Source: Lindgomyces ingoldianus (taxonomy: Eukaryota > Ascomycota > Dothideomycetes > Pleosporales > Lindgomycetaceae). Taken from it: a stretch of 64,000 bases of DNA. The first letter of the stretch is position 1. The number at the start of each line of letters is the position of its first letter. Of the stretch, positions 46,178 to 57,858 are shown one piece after another. Both the position numbers and the translations under genes were made by a program. The notes below the pieces were generated by a model. The model did not search any database, was not told the DNA's origin, and saw only the letters and a program-made list of their open reading frames with translations. The stretch is taken from NCBI RefSeq assembly GCF_010093535.1, contig NW_022985177.1, positions 538,857-602,856 on the forward strand, written 5' to 3'.

Positions 46178-48304
46178 CGGCTTCACTCGGCAAAGCAGGA
46201 GGGAAGGCGAGAAGGCCAGGATACGAATATCTCATCAAACGATTGTCTGAGACAATTTTTGCTAATTAGTTTTGTACGCTAGGCCAACGGGGCGTTTTGA
46301 TCAGGTTTCAGTAATTTTCAGTGACGATTCGTTGGGGATAGCGCTAGAAGGTGTTGGAAGGGGTCGCATAGTGTTGAGGAAAGTACCGAGGGGCCTGAGT
46401 GCAGTTGCGCACGTAATGTCTGATCGATTTGAGGAAGTTTGGCTATGGTTTGGCGGGTCTATGGGTGTAAGGAAGTTCAGGTATAATGAATGACGTTAGA
46501 CTTGGGCGAGCCAGTCTCGCCCGCCATTAGAAATGACGACTTCTGTCGAGTTATCGGGTGCCTCATAATGTTTTGACCAGTGCTGCGTAACGTGGACTCA
46601 GCACACTGAGAAGCTTGAATTGGAAATGGTGTTCTTCGTCAGTAGTAGGGTGAAGCTTTTCGATTCATTCAATGGCCCACCTCTCACATTGATTCAATAA
46701 GGGTCCCAGTTCCAAGACCTGAGTATCAGCCTTATCTTGGATTGCGACGATTTAATTTTCTTATTGATTCCTAATAGTACCCTGAACTACATATTTTGAG
46801 GCATGAGCATCTGTCTGGCTATAAGCTCTGACGATGTGATTCTACGTTGATTCATATCTCGACTCGGGAGTCTCGAATCTGAGACCTGAGCACCCGCATT
46901 ATCTTAGATCCTAACAACGCCGACTCATGACATTCTAATATAGGAATTCGAATTTAAGACTTCAGAATGGGGCCTAGGTATACAGTCCCCCGATCGGAGT
47001 AGCGTCCCCTTTTGCTCTCTTCAAAATTCTCCACATTTCTCAGTTGAACCTGACTCCCAGTCAGCCTTTCTACCAACGGCGCATCCATAGCATTTAAAAC
47101 AGCATTCTCTGAAATCCCCAATCCTTGCTAAAACCTGGTCTTTGAATCCCCGTCTTTCGCAACGTTCGCAGTCCCTAGAAGACCTTCATATCTCCGTGCA
47201 GACCTCTACGACCACCTTTCAAAGACATCCAACCAATCCTCAATACACCGTCAACTTTTCGAGTCTCCATCTCCAAAATGCCTACCTATGCCTCCCCTCA
47301 AACACAGCACTCGAAATATCCTAATAAATTCTGGCGTATCACCCCACTAACCAAAAGCCAAATGCAGCCCGACCAAGATTGCACTAGAGATTTGCGCCAA
47401 GTGCTATGCCGCCGTGCAGGAGCATGAGTTATGAGAAAAGTCATGTATTGTGGACTGAGGGTCCGAGGAGCTCTGTAATTCATATAAACTAACTGTAGGA
47501 TGCCAATCCCAAGGTTGATTGTGCAGCCCATCGTAGAGTCCTCCAGCTTACATCCTACGAGGAATTCAAGAATGAAGATTAGCTTAAGAATGAATACTGC
47601 TTTGTGCTTGGACTAGATGGAGATAATGACAAGACCAGTATGAAGCATCACTAGGATGACTGCAAGTCTTTTTACGATTATCTCCCCCGAGCGTTGGTGG
47701 AGACCTGCTGTCGCCGGTATGTTCATTTTCATGCGTGTTGGGTTGGGCTTAATTTGTATGCGCTACAGATTGCGGTACTTGCGGTTTCTAAATACCCCGC
47801 TCCTTCTTGTGTTTATGGAGGTACACCGGCGGCTCTGCATCATTGAACCTGGTGTTGAGGGTTTGCTTTGGTGTATATTAGCTATTCGGATTTGGTTCTC
47901 TTCTGTGCTCCTGGTTCTAAGTCTTTCTAACATCCCTGTGTAAACGTGATATAAGGAAGATGCAACCTTAGGACTCGCTATGACTTCGAAACTAGTTTTT
48001 GATGAGTTTCCGATTGCCCTCCATACGGATTCAGGAAGTCTGAAAGGGCTCTTTGTAGCTGCTGGACCGGGATTTAACACGAATTACAAGGGTCGAACGA
48101 ATATGGAGGTGTCCGCAAGTTGCGAACTGTCTCTGACATGCAAGGTATCACTTTTAACGACGTTTGACTGAGAGCGAAAATGAGGCATTTTCCATTTCCA
48201 ATCCCTCTAATGCAACTCTAACGCCAATAATGCTTCTGTACAAGCACACAGTATAATACACACCGTGAGTGAAGATCTGCATCCCTCCCGTCTCCAGTCC
48301 CCAA
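46178..48304. other. Intergenic region with possible relics
   Basis: 2.1 kb between the BTB-like gene and COX11. No intact gene. It has a diverged tandem pair (46688-46750 and 46846-46925, sharing TTGATTCA..TA, AGACCTGAG and TTATCTT.GAT) and, at 47560-48170, stop-interrupted coding-like stretches on the plus strand, for example one reading SLKGLFVAAGPGF near 48035, suggestive of a decayed enzyme gene that I cannot name. Confidence 0.4.
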
Positions 48305-49205
48305 TTATCCCATCGGTACCGGCCTTAAATGCCCATCCTTGTCATACTTCGCCTTAAAAAAAGTGTAACTCAACGTCACAGTCTCAATCCCCTTCATGTT
48401 AACGTCGTTCACAAACTCGGGATCAATATAAAAAAACACCGGCATATCAACCGTCTCGCCTGCATTCAGCCTCTGCTCCTCAAAGCAAAAACACTGAATC
48501 TTGCTGAAATACGGGGCGACCTGACCGGGGGTGACGGAGTATGTGGCTACGCCGATGATGTCTTCAGAGGACTTGTTGGTCGCGGTGTAGAAGGCCAGCG
48601 CGGTTTCGCCGGGGAGTACGCGCACTTCGCGTTGTTGGGGGACGAATTTCCAAGGGAGAACATCGGAGACAGATCCGTTAAAGGTTATGCGGATGCGCGG
48701 GTGGTGGGCTACGGGTTTGAGGCGCTCCGAGGGGTCGACGGTGGAGTCGCTGCCGTGGGCGGCGGAGCGGACGGGTTGGCCGCCCCAGCCGGTGGTTTGG
48801 CAGATCTGGAAATTACCCATTATCAAATTGCAGGTCTAGAAAAGGGACCGAGGAGAAGATGTGGTGCGAACCATTTTGTACATTGGTACCGAGCCGTAGG
48901 AGAGTGCGACGGTGCCGAGTATGATACTGAAGACGTAGTTCCTGACAGAAAGTCAATTCTCGCTTTGAAGCAAGAGCAATTTGTTCCTCGTACATTGTCG
49001 TCCTATTCCTCTCCTTGTACTGCGCATGCATCTGATCCATCGACGGTGTGGCGTTCTGGCGACTCTCTTTCGTAGCATTCAGATATCGTCGCGCGGCGGC
49101 ATATTGCGGATTTCGGAGGCGAGTGAAGGCGCGAGAGCATGAAGAGCATATCCATGGCTTAATTGATCTTGAAACGCAAGGCCGCAGGGGTACTGATGCA
49201 GACAT
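48305..49205 (-). CDS. COX11: Cytochrome c oxidase assembly protein COX11
   Basis: Mitochondrial inner-membrane copper chaperone that helps build the CuB site of Cox1. Three exons, 48994-49205, 48872-48941 and 48305-48805, giving 260 aa. Introns are 52 and 66 nt. Splicing creates the single membrane span YVFSIILGTVALSYGSVPMY (about 72-92), which no unspliced frame contains, followed by the family block CQTTGWGG. The copper-binding CFCF motif is at about 199-202 (QCFCFEEQ), and the conserved PVFFYIDPEF and TLSYTFFKA close the domain. The first 45 residues are Arg/Ser-rich without acids, as expected for a matrix-targeting presequence. The frame runs open 62 codons upstream of this ATG, but those residues overlap the promoter side and are unlike the family. 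It shares 259 bp with the divergent zinc-finger gene. Confidence 0.95.
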
Positions 49206-49464
49206 TGTGGATGCTTTGAGGGGGTGAATGGTGAAAGGCGAAGGTTTCGGTGGAGCGATGTTGTTCCCCGCGGAAGATCTAGCCGCTTTCAGAGCCTCAG
49301 AGGATCTTTTGAAGAGCTTGGACCAGCCGTTTGACTTCGTGTTGGAGAAATTTGAGATTTCAGGTTGGAGAAAGTTGAGCGACTTCCTCACGTTCGCGTC
49401 TCACTCCTCTCATAACTCTATTTCCTTGAAATAGTCCGGGATCCTCGACGATTTCCATCTGGAA

Positions 49465-50175
49465 ATGGCGGCCGTACTCTGTGGAATCTGCAATACAGAG
49501 CCGAAGAAATACAAATGCCCGACCTGCGCAATACCCTAGTAAGACCACTTCCTCTCAAATCTCCCATCTCTTCCATCTCGCTGACACGGGCTCAGCTGCT
49601 CGCTAGCATGCTTCAAAATCCACAAACCTACACATCCAGACATATCCCCCTCTACACCCAACCCAACCCTCCATCCTACTCCCCTAGTAATTCCCGACCC
49701 TCCTCCCCCGCCACCAGTCCCGAAGTACATCAAGCAGCGGAAAGACTTTTCTCAATTCGCTTCAAAGCCCCAATACCAGGAATTATTACGGACACACCCC
49801 ACCCTTCTCTCCTCCCTCCAACGCATATACGCCGCGACCATCGAACCAAGACCTGCCGATAACCCACCAACCTCTTTCCAGCATCCCTACAATGGGAGGG
49901 GTCGCGGGTCCTACTCTCGTGGCCGTGGAAGTAGAGGGCGAAGCCGGGGTGGCTATATGCGTAGTGGAGATCATAGACATGGTGATGAAAATAGGTCTAG
50001 GAAATGGTCTCAAAAGAAAGGCGATGCAGATGCGATGAAATTGTTGAAGAGATTGAGGGAGGGGAAAGAGGGTGGGGGAGAGCAAGCTGCGATTGTGGAG
50101 TTTGTGAGACTTGTTGAGGAGACTTTTGGCGATGGTGAGAGAAGGGAGGATGGACAGAGGATCGATGTTGGCTGA
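49465..50175 (+). CDS. HIT-type zinc finger protein (ZNHIT3/Hit1-like)
   Basis: Two exons, 49465-49538 and 49596-50175, giving 217 aa. The 57-nt intron (GTAAGA donor, GCTGAC branch, CTCAG acceptor) splits the zinc finger itself. After splicing the N-terminus shows the complete HIT-type cluster: CGIC, KYKCPTC, then YCSLACFKIH. The middle is Pro-rich, then comes an RGRG/RGG-type arginine-glycine stretch (about 140-165) and a helical C-terminus with KKGDADAMKLLKRL. Yeast Hit1 and human ZNHIT3 help assemble box C/D snoRNPs; the Arg/Gly stretch suits RNA binding. The gene was not visible as a single open frame. It is divergent to COX11, with no known functional tie. Confidence 0.9.
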
Positions 50176-51804
50176 GGGCGGGAAGACTCTTGGATTGGAA
50201 TGGGGAGGGGGCATTATTACGAGTTATCAGACAGTATGCTATTAGATCGGGAGACAATTTTGGCGGGTGAGTATATTTCTTAGTGGAGGGAAAAAGAGCT
50301 AACCCCTGCAACCAGATACCATGGAAATCTATATGCTACTTTACCATGAAAGTCACGAGTGTTGTCTAAACTCTGTACAAATCAGCTAAATCACTCTTCA
50401 AATGCCGATGCTTCTCGAAAAGAGGCCCCTCTTTCTACATGGCCAGTCTTATGGCCCTTCCGGAGTTCAAACAGCGTATCCATCTCTCACCTCTCGGCCT
50501 TCGCCTTCTGAACCGCCAGATGGCCAACAAACTCCTCCGAAATCTTATCAATCCCTTTCAGCTGCCGAGTAACACCGTTCTGCCAATGGGGGTTGTCCTG
50601 GCCGCTCGGGTGATCGCTCTGGATCGATTCCTCATTCTCAATCTCAATCTCACCACTACCCTCTCCCATATCCATGAGCCACCCCTCCAACTATGCAACA
50701 CTGAGCTAAGTCACTTCCACAACAGTTAGTTTGTTCGGAAGGAGCTGCCCTAGGTTTGCTCTACTACGGAGGAAAACACCACACATCAGCCCAAAACGCT
50801 CATATTGGTTATCCGTATTTAGCGCGAAGTAGCTCTGCTTCTTAGGATCCCCGAGATATTTGCCCTAGAGATATGCTCTATACACGTCCGTTAGCTTCAG
50901 GGGGAGGAAGGAAGGAGATAGCCGGTCGACGTACACGTACGTGAAACGCTCGTCGGACACATTCCAGCAACAGTTGGTTATAGCGAGTTAGAAGATCTCC
51001 CGGCCTTTTTACACAGCATGTCCGCACGAGGTTATGCCGGGCCTCAGCAAAACTACCCTAGGACCTAGAGGTCTAGGCGACGAACGGCTACTCCTCGAAA
51101 CTCTTGTTTAAGATGAACATAGAGGATGGCGGAAAGAAATTATCTAGAAGATGCGGACTCTGCTTTTACCCTTAGTTTATTTCTCGATCTTCTTTCACTG
51201 TGAAGTGCCATCAGGCGATTAGACGTGCTGTTGAGGATAATAAAGAGGGCAAGGGAAGACCAAACAGCGCAAACACTCCAAGATGTATGCCAACCCGAAT
51301 GCCTGTGCGAGCGCGATGGGGTCTGGTAAGATAACTGGATGTAAATTGTAGCGATGGTAAAGAAGATAGTAACAAGAGAGGAAACCACGTGATATTACGA
51401 CCATAATGCAACCCACTGAAGACAAGATCCCAACAATGCCTGGGAGTAGGAAATGCAACCATAGTGACGTAAATCCTTTCCTGAGCAAAATGGGGAGGCT
51501 TTAGGCAAAATCACCAAAGCCATTCTAAACCCTGTGAAGGTGCTTAAAATGAATGCTCTTCATCAAGTGAAATTCGAGCGCAAAGCGCTAGCCACCTCTT
51601 GAAGCCTAGATATATTCTATTCCTGTTAGCTCCGCAGCACCACATTGAAGCATGGTCTACTTATTCTACCCACCGCTCAGCATGCTACTTACCTGTATCT
51701 TCTGAATGATATGCCAAACTTTCGTTAAGGAATGGATCCTGACCGACTTTCTTCCAGTTTTACATCTCTTGTGGAGATATTCCGCTTCACTTAACACTAG
51801 TTCA
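50176..51804. other. Intergenic region with degenerate coding fragments
   Basis: Minus-strand stretches at about 50487-50690 and 50740-51060 read as protein-like pieces broken by stops and frame changes; 51219-51488 (minus) is a hydrophobic 89-codon frame. None was assigned to a family. This looks like an area of gene decay adjoining the broken dioxygenase. Confidence 0.4.
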
Positions 51805-52428
51805 GTACCCACACTACTTACCGACCTGGGATCCCGAGCAGAAATATCCTTCTCTGGAAAGTCTCATCCATTATGATCACGGGAAGGTGCAGACACATCG
51901 TACCCAGATCTACTTCCCGACAACGTAACAGTTACCCACATTACGCCGACCATTGGCACCGAAGTCCGCGGCATACAGCTCCGCACGCTCTCCTCAGTCG
52001 GCAAAGACCAGCTAGCCCGTTATGTGGCGGACCGTAAGGTGGTTGACTTTAGTGCCCAGGACTTCGCCCCCCTCCCCATCCCCGAAGCCCTTACATTTGC
52101 TCGCTATTCTGGTCCTCTTCACGTTCACCTAACCTCGGGGCCTCCTGCCGGACACCCAGAGATCCATCTGGTACACCAGGCGGCTAGCGATCAGAGCGCC
52201 GCCCAGTTTTTCCAGACTCGCACGAGCTCTGTTGCATGGCGCTCTGGCGTTTCCTACGAGGCACAACCCCCTGGGATCGCCTTTCTATATATCCTGGAGA
52301 AGCCCTTGATTGGAGGCGATACCCTATACGCCAACACGGCTGAGGCTTATAACAGATTAAGCCCGCTATTCCGAGAGCGGCTTCACGGCTTACAAGCAAT
52401 CCATTCGGGGACTGAGCAGAGGTGTTCC
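51805..52428 (+). pseudogene. Broken TauD/TfdA-family 2-oxoglutarate-dependent dioxygenase
   Basis: Reads as the N-terminal two thirds of a fungal TauD-like (taurine/sulfonate) dioxygenase: WDPEQKYPSLE, then a frame change near 51893-51900, then THITPTIGTEVRGIQL, EIHLVHQAASD, PPGIAFLYILEKP and GGDTLYANTAEAYNRLS. The iron-binding HxD that family members carry in a WHSD-type segment reads WRSG here, so both ligands are lost, and the C-terminal third with the distal His and the Arg that binds 2-oxoglutarate is absent after 52428. A frameshift, lost ligands and truncation together show a pseudogene, not a sequencing slip. Confidence 0.82.
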
Positions 52429-52810
52429 TCTCAGCAACCTGCCAAGCCAAGGCACTCGATCATGATTGGTTGAACTTCAGGTGGTACAAAGTTGAGCGGC
52501 TGCGGAAATTCTTGCTACCCGGAGATATTTTTAAACTATTGCGAGGAGCACAAAGCACCATCTATCGCTAAATTACTTGAAAAGCTCTTTACGAAGGATA
52601 ACTTCACCCCTAAGGAACTGCGGATTTGGATCTGCCCTCAACGAGTCTCGCGGCAACAGCCTCATCCGACCTAGTGCTCTGGTGTGAGTTTGTGTCTGTA
52701 GGATGTTCTAACATAGCTTCTGTGCTCACGTTTGAACACAGGCAGATATTTGTTTTTCCCTCAAACATCGCGAGATAGCAACTTCGCCTACCAAGAAGAG
52801 AGAGAAAAGA
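52429..52810. other. Remnant sequence and promoter of SUA5
   Basis: Follows the broken dioxygenase. Contains stop-interrupted coding-like sequence (for example around 52500-52560) of unknown origin. The SUA5 promoter must lie within or just after it, leaving little room. Confidence 0.4.
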
Positions 52811-54016
52811 ATGGACGATGCTGCAAGATCCGGTATGACAACGCGAATACTCCCAATCGACCGATCACATATCTACGATGTGTCATTCGACTACCGAGAT
52901 TGCTCTCTGGATTCATTCGACTTTTCTCTGCGTGAAGGTCCTACGGAGACACACCTGAAAATCGCGGCAGAGAAACTGCTCAATTCCGACATTCCCGTTG
53001 CCTTTCCAACAGAAACTGTGTATGGCTTAGGAGCCATCGCTACAAAAAGCTCTGCAGTCCAGGGTATCTTCAAGGTCAAGGGCAGACCGGTGGACAACCC
53101 GTTGATCGTACATGTTTGCTCAGTCCAACAGTTGAGGCAGCTTCTGCAGCCCACGTCGTCGCAAGCTAGGTTGGACGCTACGCTAGACCCCATTCCTAAT
53201 GTCTACAAGTCACTCATCGAGAAATTCTGGCCCGGCCCTCTTACAATCCTTCTTCCATGCCCAGAAAACTCGGAATTGGCGCCCGAGGTTCATCCGGGAT
53301 TAAAAACTTTCAGCGTCAGAATCCCGGATGATCCTTTGGCTTTGGCTTTGATCCAGCTTTCTGGTCCTATCGCAGCTCCCTCGGCGAACGCTTCCACAAG
53401 ACCTTCTACAACGACTGCACAACACGTGAAGGACGACCTTGAAGGCAAGATCGAAATCATCCTCGACGGCGGAACTTGCGCAGTCGGTCTCGAAAGTACT
53501 GTAGTGGACGGCTTGTCTAATCCTCCCTGCATCCTCCGCCCAGGCGGCATAAGCCTTCAGCAGATTAGACAATGCGAAGGTTGGGAGGGTGTCATTGCTG
53601 GATACGATTGTCAAAGTACAACAATTCCGAAGGCTCCCGGGATGAAATACCGTCACTACTCTCCAAGGGCCTCAGTCATTCTTTACGAGGCGGGCAGTTC
53701 TGGCCCGATCCTAGAGGATGCACGGAAAGTGGGTGTCATACGGACAATGAAGTGGGAATCACAGATTGGTGGAGATGCTGGTCCCATAAAGGATAGCTTA
53801 ATACCAATCCCCATCCGCTCCCCTAAGGGCACCCACTGGGAAGTATGGTTGGGCGATGACTTGGAAAGCATAGCTAGAGGGCTTTTCGCTGCATTAAGAC
53901 ACTTGGACGATCAAGGGGTCGATGCCATTCATGTCGAAGGTATTCCGGAGACTGACGATCTCGCCGCCACTATCATGAATCGGCTGAGAAAAGCAGCTAT
54001 TCAAATTTGCACATAG
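52811..54016 (+). CDS. SUA5: Threonylcarbamoyl-AMP synthase SUA5
   Basis: Makes threonylcarbamoyl-AMP from threonine, bicarbonate and ATP for the t6A37 modification of ANN-decoding tRNAs. Single exon, 401 aa, normal for the Sua5 (not YrdC) form. The YrdC domain covers about 50-260: FPTETVYGLGA, KGRPVDNPLIVHV, FWPGPLTI, SVRIPDDP, GPIAAPSANAS and GLESTVVDG, then LRPGGIS. The linker PGMKYRHYSPRA and a C-terminal Sua5 domain (about 290-400) follow. An alternative start is the Met at residue 9 (MTTRILPID), which is closer to the conserved region. Intact despite the decayed neighbour upstream. Confidence 0.96.
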   Translation: MDDAARSGMTTRILPIDRSHIYDVSFDYRDCSLDSFDFSLREGPTETHLKIAAEKLLNSDIPVAFPTETVYGLGAIATKSSAVQGIFKVKGRPVDNPLIVHVCSVQQLRQLLQPTSSQARLDATLDPIPNVYKSLIEKFWPGPLTILLPCPENSELAPEVHPGLKTFSVRIPDDPLALALIQLSGPIAAPSANASTRPSTTTAQHVKDDLEGKIEIILDGGTCAVGLESTVVDGLSNPPCILRPGGISLQQIRQCEGWEGVIAGYDCQSTTIPKAPGMKYRHYSPRASVILYEAGSSGPILEDARKVGVIRTMKWESQIGGDAGPIKDSLIPIPIRSPKGTHWEVWLGDDLESIARGLFAALRHLDDQGVDAIHVEGIPETDDLAATIMNRLRKAAIQICT

Positions 54017-54917
54017 GCCTCATAGCTCGAAGCTTTATACGTACGGTTTGATCCAAAAAGATCTCAATAAATTACCACTCCTATGTCTTCGACGCGGTTC
54101 AAAATAGAGGCGACACTTGGGGTTCATGAGGGCTTGTTAAGCATGTAAATCTGCATGTTTCCATGATGCTGAGAGGATAGAACATAAATTTGATAAAAAG
54201 ACACACTGTACATGAAATAATCACTAATTTAGAAATAATTTCCAACAGAATCAGACAACTATGCAGCTAAAATTTCTCTCGAAATCTAGAGACCTCATTC
54301 CCACTCGGAAAGGGTCGCATTGAGGCATTCAGACCTCACCCTGACCCTCCCCACCGCAATTACTTACCTATTCTTTAGTTCTAACCTTAGGCAGATGTAT
54401 TTAGGCCTTCACATATATCTTCCATACACTACGCAAATCTAATACTATATTAGAAGAGGTATGTATTTGGTTAAACGCATGGTCTCCTAGCTACGCTTGC
54501 AGTTCGGCTATTTGAGGCTATTAATATTCAAAACTTAGAAATAGATTAGGGTCTGTGAAGGCTTTTATGTTGATTTATATTTATATAAATCAACGAATAT
54601 TAGACGGGAACGATAGTGTTCTGTTAAGTGATCCTAGTAACAAGACTCAGGAGGAACACGATCAGTTAGAAGAGATACTACTACAGTTTATAGAGCAGGA
54701 AAGTGGTAATATTAAGGACGATAGAATTGATGTCGTTTAGTGTCAGGTGATAGAATACTGACTTAGTCATGTACGGCTTCGTAAAATACAAATACAACTG
54801 ATAAGCGCCAACCAAGTTGAACCAACCCCACACCATCCCGCTGATTTGACGTCGACGTTGCCTGCCAACGCACCACTTTAACCCTCATTCTCCCTCTTGC
54901 TGAAAATCATTGCTACA
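54017..54917. other. Intergenic region, AT-rich
   Basis: 900 bp, AT-rich, with a 61-codon frame at 54555-54740 that has no family feature. A likely boundary between the conserved block and the accessory trio downstream. Confidence 0.45.
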
Positions 54918-57341
54918 ATGTTCTTCGATCGCGTAAAAGGCGGCAGAGGAGGTTACAAAACAAAGAATACTAATGAAATAGTCTCAGACCCTCTCCTTAG
55001 CGACGTGGACGAGGAAGGCGAAAGACAATACCTTACTGAGAGCTTACCAGACTCTATTTCTCTTCAACCCGAAGGGGCGGCTTTACAAAACGGCGAAGTG
55101 ATAGATCTCGATGCTCTGGCCACACAATATTCAGTATTCGACAACCCAGAGATCGCGAAGTTGTATGAGCCGGGACCAGATTACGAAGGCAGACATAGAT
55201 ATAATCCAGCTCTAAGGTGGACATTGGGTGAAGAATTAGTACGTTGATTCCGGCACTGTTACCTATAATCTCCAAATTTGACCTAAGTATAGGCGATACT
55301 GCGCAAAATAGACTGGAGAATTCTGTCGTTTGTTTCAATCATCTTCATGGCTCTTGAGCTTGATCGAGCCAATGTTTCCCAAGCCCTGACTGATAACTTT
55401 CTCCAAGAACTCAGTCTTACCACTGATGGTATGATTAACCCATGATAATTAATGAGAGAATTTAAGCATTGCAGATTATAATCTAGGCAATACCGTGTCA
55501 CGGCTCGCATTTTTATGCGCTGAATTGCCTTCACAACTCATTTCGAAATGGTTCGTTACCTATTAATTGATCCTTGGATATGGCTTCACTTACATTTGAG
55601 TTCTTAGGTTGGGAGCCAATCGATGGATAGCTATCCAAGTTATCCTATGGAGTTTAGTAGCAGCCAGTCAATGCGCTCTCAGTGGTCGTGCTAGCTATCT
55701 AGCTTGTCGGATATTAATTGCACTCCTCCAAGGCGGTTTTATTCCTAATGTGAGTATCCTCTGAGTATTGCTACTTGATCCTTCTACGAGATTTGCTCAT
55801 AGTCGAATTCTTGATAGATGATACTATATCTGTCGAATTTCTACACCAGCCGAGAATTGCCAATACGGCTCTCGTTGTGGTGGACGGCAATGTCTTGTGC
55901 CGATATTGTTGCTAGCTTATTGGGATTTGGGCTCCTTCATCTAAGGGGTATTGCTGGTATAAGTGGATGGAGGTGGCTATTCTTCATCGAGGTGCGTTGG
56001 ACTGTCCATCCATTTCTCCCGAACCCATTTTCAAAATTCAAGATCGCTAATTGTTTTTCTTCAGGGCATTTTGTCCGGAATCATCGGAGTCATGTCAATA
56101 TTTCTCCTTCCGCAGTCGCCGACGCAAACCGCAGGCTTTCTCCGAGGTAGGGAAGGATGGTTCTCTAAGAGGTAAAATGAACTTTACGAGTCTAATATCG
56201 TTATTCTCACCTCTCTCTAGAGAAGAAACTATTATTGTCATGCGATTGCTACGTGACGATCCTTCCAAAGGCACACTAGGTAACAAGTAAGTTATAGTTG
56301 AGTATTTTTAGCTACCACTCTAGCTCGCTTATCTAATTCAGAATAAAGGCAGCCTATCACTCTGGATTGTCTATTCAATGCAATGCTAGATTATCAGCTT
56401 TGGCCACTGTAAGGAGATACCATCCTATTTATTAGCCTATCTTGATAATAACTCACTATTAGGTATATAATAGGTCTCTTCTTCCAGGTTCCCATGTGTG
56501 AGTCTTGATCACGTTAATATATCGAGGTGTTTGGTTTGACTCTGTAGTGCCCTCTCTTCAATACTTGACAATCCGGTATATTATAAACAATTTTAATTCC
56601 CCCGTTTCTAAAAGAGGCGAGAGGTATATTAACAAGGATCACAGTCTTAGAAGTCTTGGTTTCGAAACCTTTCAAACAAACCTTCTTGTTATTCCGTCGC
56701 AAATTGGACATATCATAGCAATGCTAGGCCTTACTCGGTTAAGTGAACGGACAAAGAAGTTGTCATTTACAGCAATGCTCTCACAGCTATGGGCTTTACC
56801 CTTCCTACTTGCTATTTACGCTCTAGACCCTAGCCGAACAAACAAATGGGTTATGTGGGCAGTTTTAACACTTCTGCTAAGCTATCCGAATCCACATGCT
56901 ATCCAAGCGGGTAAGTTTACTTCAATACAATTGCTTAAACCACTTTAAACCAAGCAAATAGGCTGGATATCTCGAAATTCCGGTACTGGGCATACCAGAG
57001 CGGTATCAGCCGCTCTATACAACATGTTCGCTCAGTTCTCGGTGATTATAGCGTCCAATATATATCGTGAAGGTAAGCTTTTTCTATATAGTGATATATT
57101 CGAGCTAATAAGTATTCCCAATCCAGATGATTCTCCTCGCTACCAACGGGGCAATAGGGTGTTGCTTTTGATATTGTGTTTTAATGTGGTTCTATACGTC
57201 TGCGTAGGAGTATATTATACACTTATCAATAGACGTCGGGATGCAATTTGGAAGTTTTTGAACCAAAACCAGAGGATAGGCTATCTGCAGACTACCAAAG
57301 ATGAAGGTTGTAATAAATTGGATTTCAGATTTGCTCTGTAG
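54918..57341 (+). CDS. MFS transporter, allantoate permease-like (anion:cation symporter family)
   Basis: Thirteen exons: 54918-55238, 55293-55428, 55475-55550, 55608-55749, 55818-55991, 56065-56171, 56221-56286, 56349-56408, 56463-56497, 56548-56575, 56651-56910, 56962-57072 and 57127-57341, giving 576 aa. Every junction keeps phase, and each of the twelve introns (46-75 nt) removes stops, so the gene is probably intact. After a ~125-residue acidic N-terminus come RKIDWRIL and LDRANVSQA (first helix), [78 protein letters not shown] and [13 protein letters not shown], which fit the Dal5/Tna1 family of permeases for small organic anions. Substrate unknown. It is convergent with the FAD monooxygenase. 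Such intron density is remarkable next to the one- to three-exon genes nearby. Confidence 0.88.
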
Positions 57342-57858
57342 GACGGAGATCTAACAATAGGGAAAAAGAGACCAGTTTGACATGCCGCACAGATAAGCTC
57401 TCGGTGAAACTTCATCTACACTTCAAGCTTGCTAAAAATCTTTAACAAATAGTAGGCTATAGATGCTAATATTATCTCTGAGACTCGAGGCCCTTTAATT
57501 AGAGTGTAAACGAGACTGCCAGCGCAAAAGCATGAACATGTACCTCCTGAGCGGTGACAACCTGCAACTTTCCGTCTACTATGAATAAATATATCTTGTT
57601 TCATACCAGAGCACCAACAGCCTGCTATTGCTTTCACAAGCTTCCAAAGATATTCTTCATATATCATTACTGTCGCAACCGCTGATCAGGGAGCAATGAG
57701 GAGCAAGTCTATTGACTACAAGAAGCTCTTAGAGAGCCTGCCTATGTAGTGGGAGCTCAGGCGCCAAGTGTCTCAGGCCGCACGTCCCAAACACAGGCGC
57801 GACACTAGGTCCCTGTGCTCTTCTTACGCGACAATTACAAATAATACAATATCAACTA
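57342..57858. other. Intergenic region, convergent
   Basis: Space between the stops of the MFS transporter (+) and the FAD monooxygenase (-). AT-rich, no gene seen. Confidence 0.5.

Noticed and set aside
46846..46990. Sequence with TCTCGAATCTGAGA and GGAATTCGAATT resembling a tRNA B box
   Set aside because: No cloverleaf can be drawn and no A box is at the right spacing.
47980..48171. Plus-strand frame containing SLKGLFVAAGPGF as a gene
   Set aside because: Upstream coding-like sequence is broken by stops and frame changes and no full domain can be built; kept only as a possible relic in the intergenic note.
54555..54740. 61-codon frame in AT-rich intergenic DNA
   Set aside because: Short, no family similarity, composition like its surroundings.
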